From contig NZ_JAHCST010000086.1 in assembly GCF_018476525.1 (NCBI RefSeq), positions 1 to 33,743 of the forward strand: 33,743 nt of DNA. The letters run 5' to 3'. Below the pieces are notes generated by a model. The model did not search any database, was not told where the DNA came from, and saw nothing but the letters and a program-made list of their open reading frames with translations. Made by a program: the position numbers and the translations under genes. Position 1 is the first letter of the stretch. Each line of letters opens with the position of its first letter. Shown here piece after piece: positions 7,726-14,631 of this stretch. The DNA is from Acrocarpospora catenulata. GTDB lineage: Bacteria > Actinomycetota > Actinomycetes > Streptosporangiales > Streptosporangiaceae.

Positions 7726-8760
7726 GTGACGCAGACGAGCGAAGTTCTCAGCGATGTTGGTGGTGACCAGGACATTCTGGAGGTCGCCCGGCGCCAGGTG
7801 CTGGAGGAGGGCCGGGGGCTCAGCAAGGAGCAGGCGCTGGCCTGCCTGACGTTGCCGGACGAGCGGCTGCCCGAGCTGCTCGCGCTGGCCCACGAGGTGC
7901 GGCTGAAGTGGTGCGGGCCGGAGGTGGAAGTCGAGGGGATCGTCTCGCTGAAGACCGGCGGGTGCCCGGAGGACTGTCACTTCTGTTCGCAGTCCGGCCA
8001 GTTCACCTCGCCGGTGCGGGCGGTCTGGCTGGACATCCCGTCCCTGGTGGAGGCCGCCAGGGAGACCGCGGCCACGGGCGCCACCGAGTTCTGCATCGTG
8101 GCCGCCGTGCGCGGCCCCGACCGGCGGCTGATGGAGCAGGTCCGCGAGGGCGTCAAGGCGATCAGGGAGGCGGTGGACATCAACGTCGCCTGCTCGCTCG
8201 GCATGCTCACCCAGGAGCAGGTGGACGAGCTCGCCGCGATGGGCGTGCACCGGTACAACCACAACCTGGAGACCTGCGAGTCGCACTTCACCCACGTGGT
8301 GACCACCCACACCTGGCAGGAGCGCTGGGACACCTGCCTGATGGTCCGCGAGGCCGGCATGGAGCTGTGCTGCGGCGGCATCATCGGCATGGGCGAGACG
8401 GTCGAGCAGCGCGCCGAGTTCGCCGAGCAGCTCGGCCGCCTGGAGCCGGACGAGGTGCCGCTCAACTTCCTCAACCCGCGCCCGGGCACCCCGTTCGAGC
8501 GCTACCCGCTGGTGGACGGCGCCGAGGCGCTGAAGACCATCGCCACCTTCCGGCTGGCCCTCCCCCGCACCATCCTGCGCTACGCGGGCGGCCGCGAGCT
8601 GACCCTCGGCGACCTGGGCACCAGGGACGGCATGCTGGGCGGCATCAACGCGATCATCGTGGGCAACTACCTGACCACGCTGGGCCGCTCCGCCGAGGAG
8701 GATCTCGGCCTGCTGGCCGACCTGAAGATGCCGATCAAGGCGCTGTCGCAGACGTTGTGA
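7726..8760 (+). CDS. bioB: Biotin synthase (radical SAM)
   Basis: A 344-residue radical SAM enzyme that inserts sulfur into dethiobiotin. Cys80, Cys84 and Cys87 form the CxxxCxxC [4Fe-4S] site in [14 protein letters not shown]. Further family motifs are [26 protein letters not shown] and YAGGRE. The GTG at 7726 is chosen because TAGGCT ends exactly 6 bases upstream, as in leaderless actinobacterial genes, with no ribosome-binding site; an in-frame TTG at 7720 lies too close to that element. It follows bioD by 48 bases and is closed by a strong terminator. The small BsaP-like gene that actinobacteria often carry beside bioB is found 3.5 kb away at 12269-12451. Confidence 0.95.
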   Translation: MTQTSEVLSDVGGDQDILEVARRQVLEEGRGLSKEQALACLTLPDERLPELLALAHEVRLKWCGPEVEVEGIVSLKTGGCPEDCHFCSQSGQFTSPVRAVWLDIPSLVEAARETAATGATEFCIVAAVRGPDRRLMEQVREGVKAIREAVDINVACSLGMLTQEQVDELAAMGVHRYNHNLETCESHFTHVVTTHTWQERWDTCLMVREAGMELCCGGIIGMGETVEQRAEFAEQLGRLEPDEVPLNFLNPRPGTPFERYPLVDGAEALKTIATFRLALPRTILRYAGGRELTLGDLGTRDGMLGGINAIIVGNYLTTLGRSAEEDLGLLADLKMPIKALSQTL

Positions 8761-8767
8761 GTCACCC

Positions 8768-8795
8768 GCCGGTGCGGCCTGGTGGCCGTACCGGC
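8768..8795 (+). terminator. Terminator hairpin after bioB
   Basis: GCCGGTGCGGCC (8768-8779) pairs with GGCCGTACCGGC (8784-8795) across a TGGT loop, 12 pairs with a single G-U wobble, starting 7 bases after the bioB stop. There is no U tract, as is usual for actinobacterial hairpin terminators. Confidence 0.75.
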
Positions 8796-8848
8796 AGGCA
8801 TAAGTCGGTGTCCCAGGGGAAGCGTAAGGATCTTCTGTTCGGCTAGTT

Positions 8849-8864
8849 AACCGACTGGTAGGTT
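8849..8864. promoter_or_regulatory. Palindromic candidate operator before ilvG-like gene
   Basis: A 16-bp sequence with AACC and GGTT ends and a symmetric AC/GT pair inside (AACCnACnnGTnGGTT, 12 of 16 symmetric). It ends 7 bases before the ATG at 8872, where a repressor would block initiation. No ribosome-binding site is visible between it and the ATG. Confidence 0.35.
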
Positions 8865-8871
8865 TCACCGC

Positions 8872-10506
8872 ATGAGCAAGCACGCCGGTGACATAGCGGT
8901 CGCCGTCTCCCAGGCATACGGCGTCGACACCATGTTCACGCTCTCCGGAGGCCACGTCTTCCCCCTCTACGACGGGGCCGTGCACCAGGACATGCGCATC
9001 CTGGACGTGCGCCACGAGCAGAGCGCGGTCTTCGCCGCCGAGGCGACCGCGCGGCTCACCCGCAAGCCCGGTCTGGCCGTGCTGACCGCGGGCCCCGGCG
9101 TCACCAACGGGGTCTCCGGCGTCGCGACCGCCCACTTCAACGGCTCCCCCGTGGTGGTGATGGGGGGCAGGGCGCCGCTGTCCCGGTGGGGCAGCGGGGC
9201 GCTCCAGGAGATGGACCACCCGCCGCTCTTCGAGCCCATCACCAAGCTGGCCTTCACCGGCTCCGGCGCGGACGCCGTGGGCCAGGACGTGGAGATGGCC
9301 TTCCGCACCGCGCTGGCCCCGCACCGCGGCCCGGTCTTCCTCGACTTCTACATGGACCACCTGTTCGCCCCCGCCGAGGAGCGCGTCACCGAGACGCTGA
9401 CGCCCTCCCCGCTGGAGCCCGACCCGGACAGGCTGGCCGTGATCGCCCAGCTGCTGGCCGAGGCCGAGCGCCCGGTGCTGGTGCTCGGCTCCGACGTCTG
9501 GATGGACCGCGCCGAGGAGGCGGCCCGCGACTTCGCCGAGGAGTTCCGGCTGCCGGTGATCCCCAACGGCCAGGGCCGGGGCATCCTGCCCGCCGGGCAC
9601 GAGCTGCTGGTCACCCGGGCCCGCTCGCTCGCCTTCGGCCAGGCCGACCTGGTCCTGGTGGCGGGCGCGCCGCTGGACTTCCGGCTCGGCTACGGCTGGT
9701 TCGGCGGCAAGGACGGCGCCCCCCTGGCCCGGGTGGTGCACCTGGCCGACGCGCCCTCCCAGCTGGCCACCCACATCGGCCTGGCCGGTTCCGCCGCCGG
9801 CGACCTGTCGCTGCTGTTCTGGGGCCTGGCCCAGGCGTGCGCCGCCGCCGGGGTGCGCCCGCGCGAGGACTGGACGGCCCGGCTCGCCGAGGCGGCCAAG
9901 GCGGCGGTGGCGGGCGACGCCGAGCTGCTGGAGTCGGAGTCCGACCCGATCCACCCGATGCGGATCTACGGCGAGCTCAACCGCCAGCTGGCCGACGACG
10001 CCGTGGTCATCGGCGACGGCGGCGACTTCGTCTCCTACGCCGGCAAGTACGTCGAGCCCCGCCACCCCGGCAACTGGCTCGACCCCGGCCCGTACGGGTG
10101 CCTGGGCACCGGCCTGGGCTACGCCATCGCGGCCCGGTTGGCCCGCCCGTCCGCCCAGGTGGTCCTGCTGCTCGGCGACGGCGCGGCCGGGTTCTCGCTG
10201 ATGGACGTGGACACCCTGGTCCGGCACCGCCTCCCGGTCGTGATGGTCTGCGGCAACAACGGCATGTGGGGCCTGGAGAAGCACCCGATGCGCCTGCTCT
10301 ACGGCTACGACGTGGCCGCCGACCTGCAGCCGGAGTGCCGGTACGACCAGGTGGTGACCGCGCTCGGCGGGGGCGGCGAGCTGGTCACCAAGCCGTCGGA
10401 GATCGGCCCGGCGCTGCGGCGCGCGTTCGATTCCGGCGTGCCGTACCTGGTGAACATCGCGACGGACCCGGAGGTCGCCTACCCGCGCAGCACCAGCGGC
10501 GTCTGA
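8872..10506 (+). CDS. Thiamine diphosphate enzyme, acetolactate-synthase-like (IlvG type)
   Basis: A 544-residue ThDP-dependent enzyme closely resembling M. tuberculosis Rv1820 (IlvG). The N-terminal Pyr domain has TLSGGHVFPLYDG and the ThDP-activating Glu49 in DVRHEQSAVFAAE. A central Rossmann-like domain has LVLGSDVWMDRAEE. The C-terminal PP domain has LLGDGAAGFSLMDVDTLVRH ending MVCGNNGMWG, the Mg/diphosphate GDG-N(n)-NN motif. It stands alone with no ilvN regulatory subunit and no other branched-chain gene nearby, so a role as the main acetohydroxyacid synthase is doubtful; family members include oxalyl- and 2-hydroxyacyl-CoA lyases, and the true substrate is open. A palindrome precedes the ATG. 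It converges with the PASTA kinase 9 bases away. Confidence 0.85.
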   Translation: MSKHAGDIAVAVSQAYGVDTMFTLSGGHVFPLYDGAVHQDMRILDVRHEQSAVFAAEATARLTRKPGLAVLTAGPGVTNGVSGVATAHFNGSPVVVMGGRAPLSRWGSGALQEMDHPPLFEPITKLAFTGSGADAVGQDVEMAFRTALAPHRGPVFLDFYMDHLFAPAEERVTETLTPSPLEPDPDRLAVIAQLLAEAERPVLVLGSDVWMDRAEEAARDFAEEFRLPVIPNGQGRGILPAGHELLVTRARSLAFGQADLVLVAGAPLDFRLGYGWFGGKDGAPLARVVHLADAPSQLATHIGLAGSAAGDLSLLFWGLAQACAAAGVRPREDWTARLAEAAKAAVAGDAELLESESDPIHPMRIYGELNRQLADDAVVIGDGGDFVSYAGKYVEPRHPGNWLDPGPYGCLGTGLGYAIAARLARPSAQVVLLLGDGAAGFSLMDVDTLVRHRLPVVMVCGNNGMWGLEKHPMRLLYGYDVAADLQPECRYDQVVTALGGGGELVTKPSEIGPALRRAFDSGVPYLVNIATDPEVAYPRSTSGV

Positions 10507-10509
10507 TCG

Positions 10510-10529
10510 CCCCGGTCAGGCGGCCGGGG
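10510..10529. terminator. Bidirectional terminator candidate between convergent genes
   Basis: CCCCGG (10510-10515) and CCGGGG (10524-10529) can pair across an 8-base loop. The hairpin lies between the ilvG-like stop and includes the stop of the kinase gene, so it could serve both strands. The stem is only 6 bp, so support is moderate. Confidence 0.4.
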
Positions 10530-12165
10530 ACGGCGAGGGGGACGGCGTCGGCGAGGACGGGCATTCCTGGCGCTTGAGCAGCACGGTGACCGTGGAGCCG
10601 ACGGGGGCGAGCTCGCCCGACTTCGGCACCTGCTTGATCACGAACGCGCAGGGGCCGTCCCCGGTGAAGGTGACCTTCGGCTTGAACCCGGCCGCATGGA
10701 GCAGCTGGGTGGCCTGCTCCGCCGTACGCTGCCAGAGCGCGGGCACCGCCTTGGTCGGCCCGGCCGGCTTGCTCGGGCTCGGCGACGGGCTGGGCGAGGG
10801 CTTCGGGCTGGACGGCCGCTCGCTCGGTTCGCGCGACGGCGAAGGCGAGGGCGACAGGCTGGGCTCGGAGACGCTGGGCGTCGGGGACGGGGACGCGGGC
10901 CGCGGCGAGCGCCTGGTCCTGGACGGAGACGGAGACGGCGTCGGACTGACCACGCCGAGCGTCGGCACCGGGCCGGGGGCCGCGCCGGTGTCGGCGTTGA
11001 GGGCGTTGATGCTGAACACGGCCAGCCCGGCGAAGACCGCGGTCCCGGCCGCGGCCATCGCGATCGGGCCGGTCCTGCTCTTCTTGGCGGCCCGGCGCGC
11101 GGCCCGGCCGGTTCCGGGCTGCTGCGGGGTCATCGCCGTCGTGCCTGCGGCCACAGGTCCGCCGCCCACCCGGAAGTCCTGCGCCGTGATCCCGGTGATG
11201 GGGCCGTCGAAGGCGGTCTGCTGCTCGTAGCCGCCGGTCGGCGCGTACGGCTGCGGGCCGAAGGACCCCGTGCTCGGCGGGCCGGCGGGGAAGGCCGGCG
11301 GCGCGAAGGCCGGGGTGACGCCCGTGGCCGTGCCGGTGGCGCCGATCGCCTGCTGGGCGGCCTGGCTCATCGCGGCGGCGGTGGGCCACCGGTCGGCCGG
11401 GGACTTGGCCAGGGCCCGCTCGACCACGTGCCGGATGGCCGGCGGCACGTCCTGCGGCAGCGGCGGCGGCAGCTCCCTGATGTGCTTGAGCGCGATGGTC
11501 ACAGGGGTGTCCCCGTCGAACGGGCGCCGCCCGCTCACGCACTCGTAGGCGACCACGCCCAGCGCGTAGATGTCCACCGCGAAGGTGACCGGCTCGCCCT
11601 CGGCCTGTTCCGGCGCGCAGTAGGCGGCCGTGCCCAGCACCATGCCGGCGTCGGTGAGCCGGGAGGCCGCGTCCTGTCTGGCGATGCCGAAGTCGGTGAG
11701 CACGAGCGTGCCGTCCGGCCGTACCAGCAGGTTGCCGGGTTTGACGTCGCGGTGCACGATGCCGCGGTCGTGCACGGCCTGGATGGCGGCGGCGGCCTGC
11801 GCGATCAGCTCCATCGCCGGTTCCGGGCCGATCCGGCCGAGCCGGGAGAGCAGCCGGTCCAGCGGCTCGCCGTCCACGAACCTCATCACCAGGTACGCGG
11901 TGGGCCCGTCGCCGGGCACCTCGGTGACGCCGTAGTCGTAGACGTCGACCACGCCCGGGTGGTTGACGGTGGCCATGGCGCGGGCCTCGCCCTGGAAGCG
12001 CACGGCGAAACCGGGGTCGTCCAGGCGGCCGGGGAGCAGCACCTTCACGGCGACGGTGCGGGCCAGGACGGTGTCCTCGCCGCGCCACACCTCGCCCATG
12101 CCACCGGCGCCGATACGGACGTCCAAACGGTACCGTCCGGCCAGCGTCGTCCCTTGGGCAACCAT
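10516..12165 (-). CDS. PASTA-domain Ser/Thr protein kinase (PknB-like)
   Basis: A 549-residue membrane kinase. Residues about 11-275 are a complete Hanks-type kinase: glycine loop IGAGGMGEV, Lys41 in VAVKVL, catalytic HRDVKPGNLL (Asp140) and DFG at 158-160, with CAPEQAEG in the activation segment. A positively charged stretch (RRAAKKSRTG) precedes one TM segment (IAMAAAGTAVFAGLAVFSIN), then a long Ser/Pro/Arg-rich linker, and a single extracellular PASTA domain (about 470-535) ending in a Pro-Ser tail. Typical PknB has four PASTA repeats, so this is a short-sensor variant. AAAGGGG lies before the ATG; a TAGACT -10-like hexamer is at 12222-12227 on the minus strand. It stands apart from any division cluster; the signal is probably cell-wall fragments, inferred from the domain. 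Confidence 0.92.
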   Translation of the reverse strand: MVAQGTTLAGRYRLDVRIGAGGMGEVWRGEDTVLARTVAVKVLLPGRLDDPGFAVRFQGEARAMATVNHPGVVDVYDYGVTEVPGDGPTAYLVMRFVDGEPLDRLLSRLGRIGPEPAMELIAQAAAAIQAVHDRGIVHRDVKPGNLLVRPDGTLVLTDFGIARQDAASRLTDAGMVLGTAAYCAPEQAEGEPVTFAVDIYALGVVAYECVSGRRPFDGDTPVTIALKHIRELPPPLPQDVPPAIRHVVERALAKSPADRWPTAAAMSQAAQQAIGATGTATGVTPAFAPPAFPAGPPSTGSFGPQPYAPTGGYEQQTAFDGPITGITAQDFRVGGGPVAAGTTAMTPQQPGTGRAARRAAKKSRTGPIAMAAAGTAVFAGLAVFSINALNADTGAAPGPVPTLGVVSPTPSPSPSRTRRSPRPASPSPTPSVSEPSLSPSPSPSREPSERPSSPKPSPSPSPSPSKPAGPTKAVPALWQRTAEQATQLLHAAGFKPKVTFTGDGPCAFVIKQVPKSGELAPVGSTVTVLLKRQECPSSPTPSPSPSPAA

Positions 12166-12244
12166 GGTGCCCCTTTACCCCCTAGCCACTTCCACCCCGA
12201 GTTTCGCGGAGACCATCTGGAAGTCTAGCGGGCCTGGAGCTAAT

Positions 12245-12266
12245 GGGTTTTACGACTACAAAACCC
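12245..12266 (-). terminator. Terminator hairpin after BsaP-like gene
   Basis: A perfect 7-bp inverted repeat, GGGTTTT (12245-12251) and AAAACCC (12260-12266), with an 8-base loop. It begins 2 bases past the stop of the small Cys-rich gene and lies upstream of the kinase promoter region, so it probably separates the two transcripts. Confidence 0.55.
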
Positions 12267-12268
12267 GG

Positions 12269-12451
12269 TCAGCCCGACAGAACGCCATGTTCTGCGCATC
12301 GTGCGGTCCACCCTGACGGCGTCACCTGCACCACCATGCGCCGCCGGCAGACCGCGCAGTACCGGGGCGGCTCCATCCGCCGCGCCTCCTGGCAGGCGGT
12401 GTGGTCCCCCTCAGAGGCCAACCGCCCGCAGTGGTCGCAGTACCCCTCCAT
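12269..12451 (-). CDS. bsaP: Small Cys-rich zinc-ribbon-like protein, probable biotin synthase auxiliary protein
   Basis: A 60-residue protein with CDHC, a His/Cys pair (DHTAC), CAVC and CAEH motifs, so up to eight metal or cluster ligands, and a conserved-looking core RRMVVQVTPSGWTARC. From memory this pattern matches the actinobacterial BsaP family (M. tuberculosis Rv1590), which is needed for biotin synthase activity and may protect or support its Fe-S cluster. The ATG at 12451 is chosen for its strong ribosome-binding site (AGGAGAGG); a longer in-frame start at 12493 lies beyond that site and in the promoter region. Unlike the usual arrangement it is not next to bioB but 3.5 kb away on the other strand, divergent from a thioesterase gene with which it shares a sequence element. 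Confidence 0.65.
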   Translation of the reverse strand: MEGYCDHCGRLASEGDHTACQEARRMEPPRYCAVCRRRMVVQVTPSGWTARCAEHGVLSG

Positions 12452-12462
12452 AACCTCTCCTG

Positions 12463-12551
12463 TTAATGAGAAACCCGTCCCATAGCCGGCCACATGGCGC
12501 CGACCAGGCGGCTCACCGCGGTGGCCGTCCAGATCACGACTTTCTCATTAA
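12463..12551. promoter_or_regulatory. Divergent promoter region with exact 11-bp inverted repeat
   Basis: TTAATGAGAAA at 12463-12473 is exactly repeated, inverted, as TTTCTCATTAA at 12541-12551. Read toward each gene, both have TTTCTCATTAA followed by 11 bases to the BsaP-like ATG or 10 bases to the thioesterase ATG. On the right side TAAGAT (12549-12554) also forms a leaderless -10 element 7 bases before the ATG. The AT-rich repeats stand out in a GC-rich region and suggest a shared operator or promoter core. Confidence 0.6.
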
Positions 12552-12561
12552 GATCCCCGTC

Positions 12562-12945
12562 ATGACCCTCGCACCAGGCCTGCGCGCCCACCGGCTGATC
12601 ATGGTCGAGCCTGAGGACACCGCGATCGCGGTCGGCAGCGGTGACGTGCCCGTGCTGGCCACGCCACGGCTGCTCGCCTTCGCCGAGGGCGTGAGCGCGG
12701 CGGCCGTGGCCCCCGCGCTTGCCCCGGGGCAGACCTCGGTGGGAACCAAGGTGGCGCTGGACCACCTGGCCGCCAGCGGCCTCGGCGCGCAGGTCGAGAT
12801 CTCCGCCGAGCTGACCGAGGTGGACGGCAGGCGCCTGATCTTCGCGGTCACCGCGATGGACGGGCACGGCACGCTGGTCGCCACCGCCGTCATCGAGCGC
12901 ATCGTGGTCGACCGCCAGCGGTTCCTGGACCGTCTCACCCGATGA
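12562..12945 (+). CDS. FlK-like hot-dog thioesterase
   Basis: A 127-residue single hot-dog domain protein. It aligns with the fluoroacetyl-CoA thioesterase FlK of Streptomyces cattleya over its length. Thr34, Glu42 and His68 fall at the spacings of the FlK catalytic residues Thr42, Glu50 and His76 (8 and 26 residues apart). Other shared features are the GxxSxGT segment before the His and the ELTEVDGRRLIF strand. Most FlK relatives do not act on fluoroacetyl-CoA, so the acyl substrate is unknown. The ATG at 12562 is chosen because TAAGAT lies 7 bases upstream; an earlier in-frame start at 12466 would run through the promoter region. Divergent from the BsaP-like gene with a shared 11-bp element, convergent with the biotin carrier gene 9 bases away. 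Confidence 0.82.
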   Translation: MTLAPGLRAHRLIMVEPEDTAIAVGSGDVPVLATPRLLAFAEGVSAAAVAPALAPGQTSVGTKVALDHLAASGLGAQVEISAELTEVDGRRLIFAVTAMDGHGTLVATAVIERIVVDRQRFLDRLTR

Positions 12946-12954
12946 CGACCGTCG

Positions 12955-13167
12955 CTACTCGATGACGGCGATCAGGTCGCCCTCCTGGATGACGTCGCCC
13001 TCGGCCACCTTGAGCTGCGCCACCACCCCGGCGTCCTCGGCCACCACCGGGATCTCCATCTTCATGGACTCCAGGATGACCAGCGTGTCCCCGTCCTCCA
13101 CGGTGTCGCCGGGGGCGACGACCACCTTCCAGACGTTCGCCACCATCTCCGCGCGGACTTCAGCCAT
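12955..13167 (-). CDS. Stand-alone biotinyl (biotin carboxyl carrier) protein, TB7.3-like
   Basis: A 70-residue protein that is just a biotinyl/lipoyl-attachment domain. The biotinylated lysine is in the ESMKMEIP motif, and the chain closes with the usual GDVIQEGDLIAVIE hairpin. It closely resembles M. tuberculosis TB7.3 (Rv3221c). It carries CO2-derived carboxyl groups from biotin carboxylase to a carboxyltransferase. It lies 29 bases downstream of the biotin carboxylase gene on the same strand, so the two form an operon; AGGAAAGAGGCAGGC precedes its ATG as a ribosome-binding region. The carboxyltransferase partner is not in the window. A lipoyl carrier is excluded by the MKM context. Confidence 0.93.
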   Translation of the reverse strand: MAEVRAEMVANVWKVVVAPGDTVEDGDTLVILESMKMEIPVVAEDAGVVAQLKVAEGDVIQEGDLIAVIE

Positions 13168-13196
13168 GCCTGCCTCTTTCCTTCAATCTGTCCTGA

Positions 13197-14528
13197 TCAC
13201 GATCTCATGCGGGACACCAGGCCGGTGTCGTAGTCGCCGGACACGAACTCGGCGCGGTCCAGCAGTTCGGCGCAGAACGGCAGGTTGTTCTTGGGCCCCG
13301 TCACCGTGAACCCCGCCACCGCCGCGCGGGCCCGCTCGATCACCTCGGCCCTGGTCGCCCCGTACACGCAGAGCTTGGCCATGAGCGGGTCGTAGAACGG
13401 GGTCACCGTGTTGCCCTCGAGGTAGCCGGAGTCGACCCGCACGCCCTCGCCGGCCGGCTCCCGCCATTCGGCGATCTTGCCGGGGCCGGGGAAGAACCGC
13501 TTGGGGTCCTCGGCGTACACCCGGAACTCGATGGCGTGGCCCTTCGGGGTGGCGTCGAGGGTGACGGACTCGCCCGCGGCCACCCGGAGCTGGGCCGCCA
13601 CCAGGTCCACGCCGGTGACCAGCTCGGTGACCGGGTGCTCCACCTGGAGGCGGGTGTTCATCTCCAGGAACACGAAGTCCTGCGCGTCCGCGTCGACCAG
13701 GCACTCCACGGTGCCGGCGCCCCGGTAGCCGACCGCCTCGCCCGCCCGGACCGCCGCGGCCAGCATGCGGGCCCGCAGCTCCGGCGTGATGCCCGGCGAC
13801 GGGGACTCCTCGACCACCTTCTGGTGGCGCCGCTGCACCGAGCAGTCCCGTTCGCCGAGCGCCAGCACGGTGCCGTCGGCCAGGCCGAGGATCTGCACCT
13901 CGACATGGCGGGCCCGCTCGATGTACCGCTCAAGCAGGATGGCGGGGGTGCCGCCGAACCTGGCCGCCGCGCGGGAGGCCTGCTCGAACGCCTTGGCCAG
14001 GGACTCCTCGTCGTAGGCCACGCCCATGCCGATGCCGCCGCCGCCCCCGGCTGTCTTCACCATCACCGGGTAGCCGATGCGGGCGGCCTCCTTGGCGGCC
14101 TCGGCCGGTTCGGTGACCGGCTCGCGGGTGCCCGCGGCCACCGGCACCCCGGCCTCCTCCATCAGGTTCCTGGCGTTGATCTTGTCGCCCATCTGCCGGA
14201 TCGCCTCCGGCGCCGGGCCGATCCAGACCAGGCCCGCGTCCAGCACGGCCTGGGCGAAGTCCGCGTTCTCCGAGAAGAAGCCGTACCCGGGGTGGATGGC
14301 CTGGGCGCCGGTCTCCTTGGCGGCCAGCAGCACCTTCTCCTGGTCCAGGTAGCTCTGCGCGGGATTGGCCGGGCCGAGCAGGACGGCCTCGTCGGCCTCC
14401 CGTACGAACGGCAGGTCCGCGTCGGCCTCGGAGTACACGGCCACGGCCCGCAGGCCCATCCCCCGGACGGTACGGATGATCCGGCGCGCGATCTCGCCCC
14501 GGTTGGCGATCAGCACTGAGTCGAACAC
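13197..14528 (-). CDS. accC: Biotin carboxylase subunit (acetyl/acyl-CoA carboxylase)
   Basis: A 443-residue ATP-grasp biotin carboxylase that carboxylates biotin on a carrier protein with ATP and bicarbonate. It shows LIANRGEIARRIIRT at the N-terminus, the HPGYGFFSEN motif, the glycine-rich ATP lid KTAGGGGGIGMG, EVQILG, the RDCSVQRRHQKVVEESP segment, and FLEMNTRLQVEHPVTE in the active site. Its size is that of a free AccC subunit, not an AccA3-type fusion with its own carrier domain; the carrier is the next gene. GTG at 14528 gives the N-terminus seen in relatives and has AGGGTGGG upstream; GTG at 14537 is possible. A consensus promoter lies about 40 bases upstream. Proximity to the biotin genes suggests joint supply of cofactor and apo-enzyme. 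Confidence 0.93.
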   Translation of the reverse strand: MFDSVLIANRGEIARRIIRTVRGMGLRAVAVYSEADADLPFVREADEAVLLGPANPAQSYLDQEKVLLAAKETGAQAIHPGYGFFSENADFAQAVLDAGLVWIGPAPEAIRQMGDKINARNLMEEAGVPVAAGTREPVTEPAEAAKEAARIGYPVMVKTAGGGGGIGMGVAYDEESLAKAFEQASRAAARFGGTPAILLERYIERARHVEVQILGLADGTVLALGERDCSVQRRHQKVVEESPSPGITPELRARMLAAAVRAGEAVGYRGAGTVECLVDADAQDFVFLEMNTRLQVEHPVTELVTGVDLVAAQLRVAAGESVTLDATPKGHAIEFRVYAEDPKRFFPGPGKIAEWREPAGEGVRVDSGYLEGNTVTPFYDPLMAKLCVYGATRAEVIERARAAVAGFTVTGPKNNLPFCAELLDRAEFVSGDYDTGLVSRMRS

Positions 14529-14566
14529 GGAGCCCACCCTACGGGCAGCGTGTTTCCCAGCCGCTC

Positions 14567-14595
14567 ATCTCAAACCACCGATCACATCGTGTCAA
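14567..14595 (-). promoter_or_regulatory. Sigma-70-type promoter for biotin carboxylase operon
   Basis: On the minus strand TTGACA (14595-14590) is followed after exactly 17 bases by TGAGAT (14572-14567). The -35 is perfect and the spacing ideal; the start of the carboxylase gene is about 40 bases downstream. Confidence 0.7.
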
Positions 14596-14631
14596 TCTGT
14601 AGGAAGCCCACAACACCAAGCCCGCGCCCGG

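Noticed and set aside
6910-10284. A 1124-codon open frame on the minus strand across bioD, bioB and the ilvG-like gene
   Set aside because: It is antisense to three well-supported genes and has low-complexity His/Arg/Pro/Gln composition, as expected for the reverse strand of high-GC codons.
8872-10506. Main acetohydroxyacid synthase (ilvB) for branched-chain amino acids
   Set aside because: No regulatory subunit or ilv/leu neighbours, and the sequence is closer to the IlvG-type paralogue than to IlvB.
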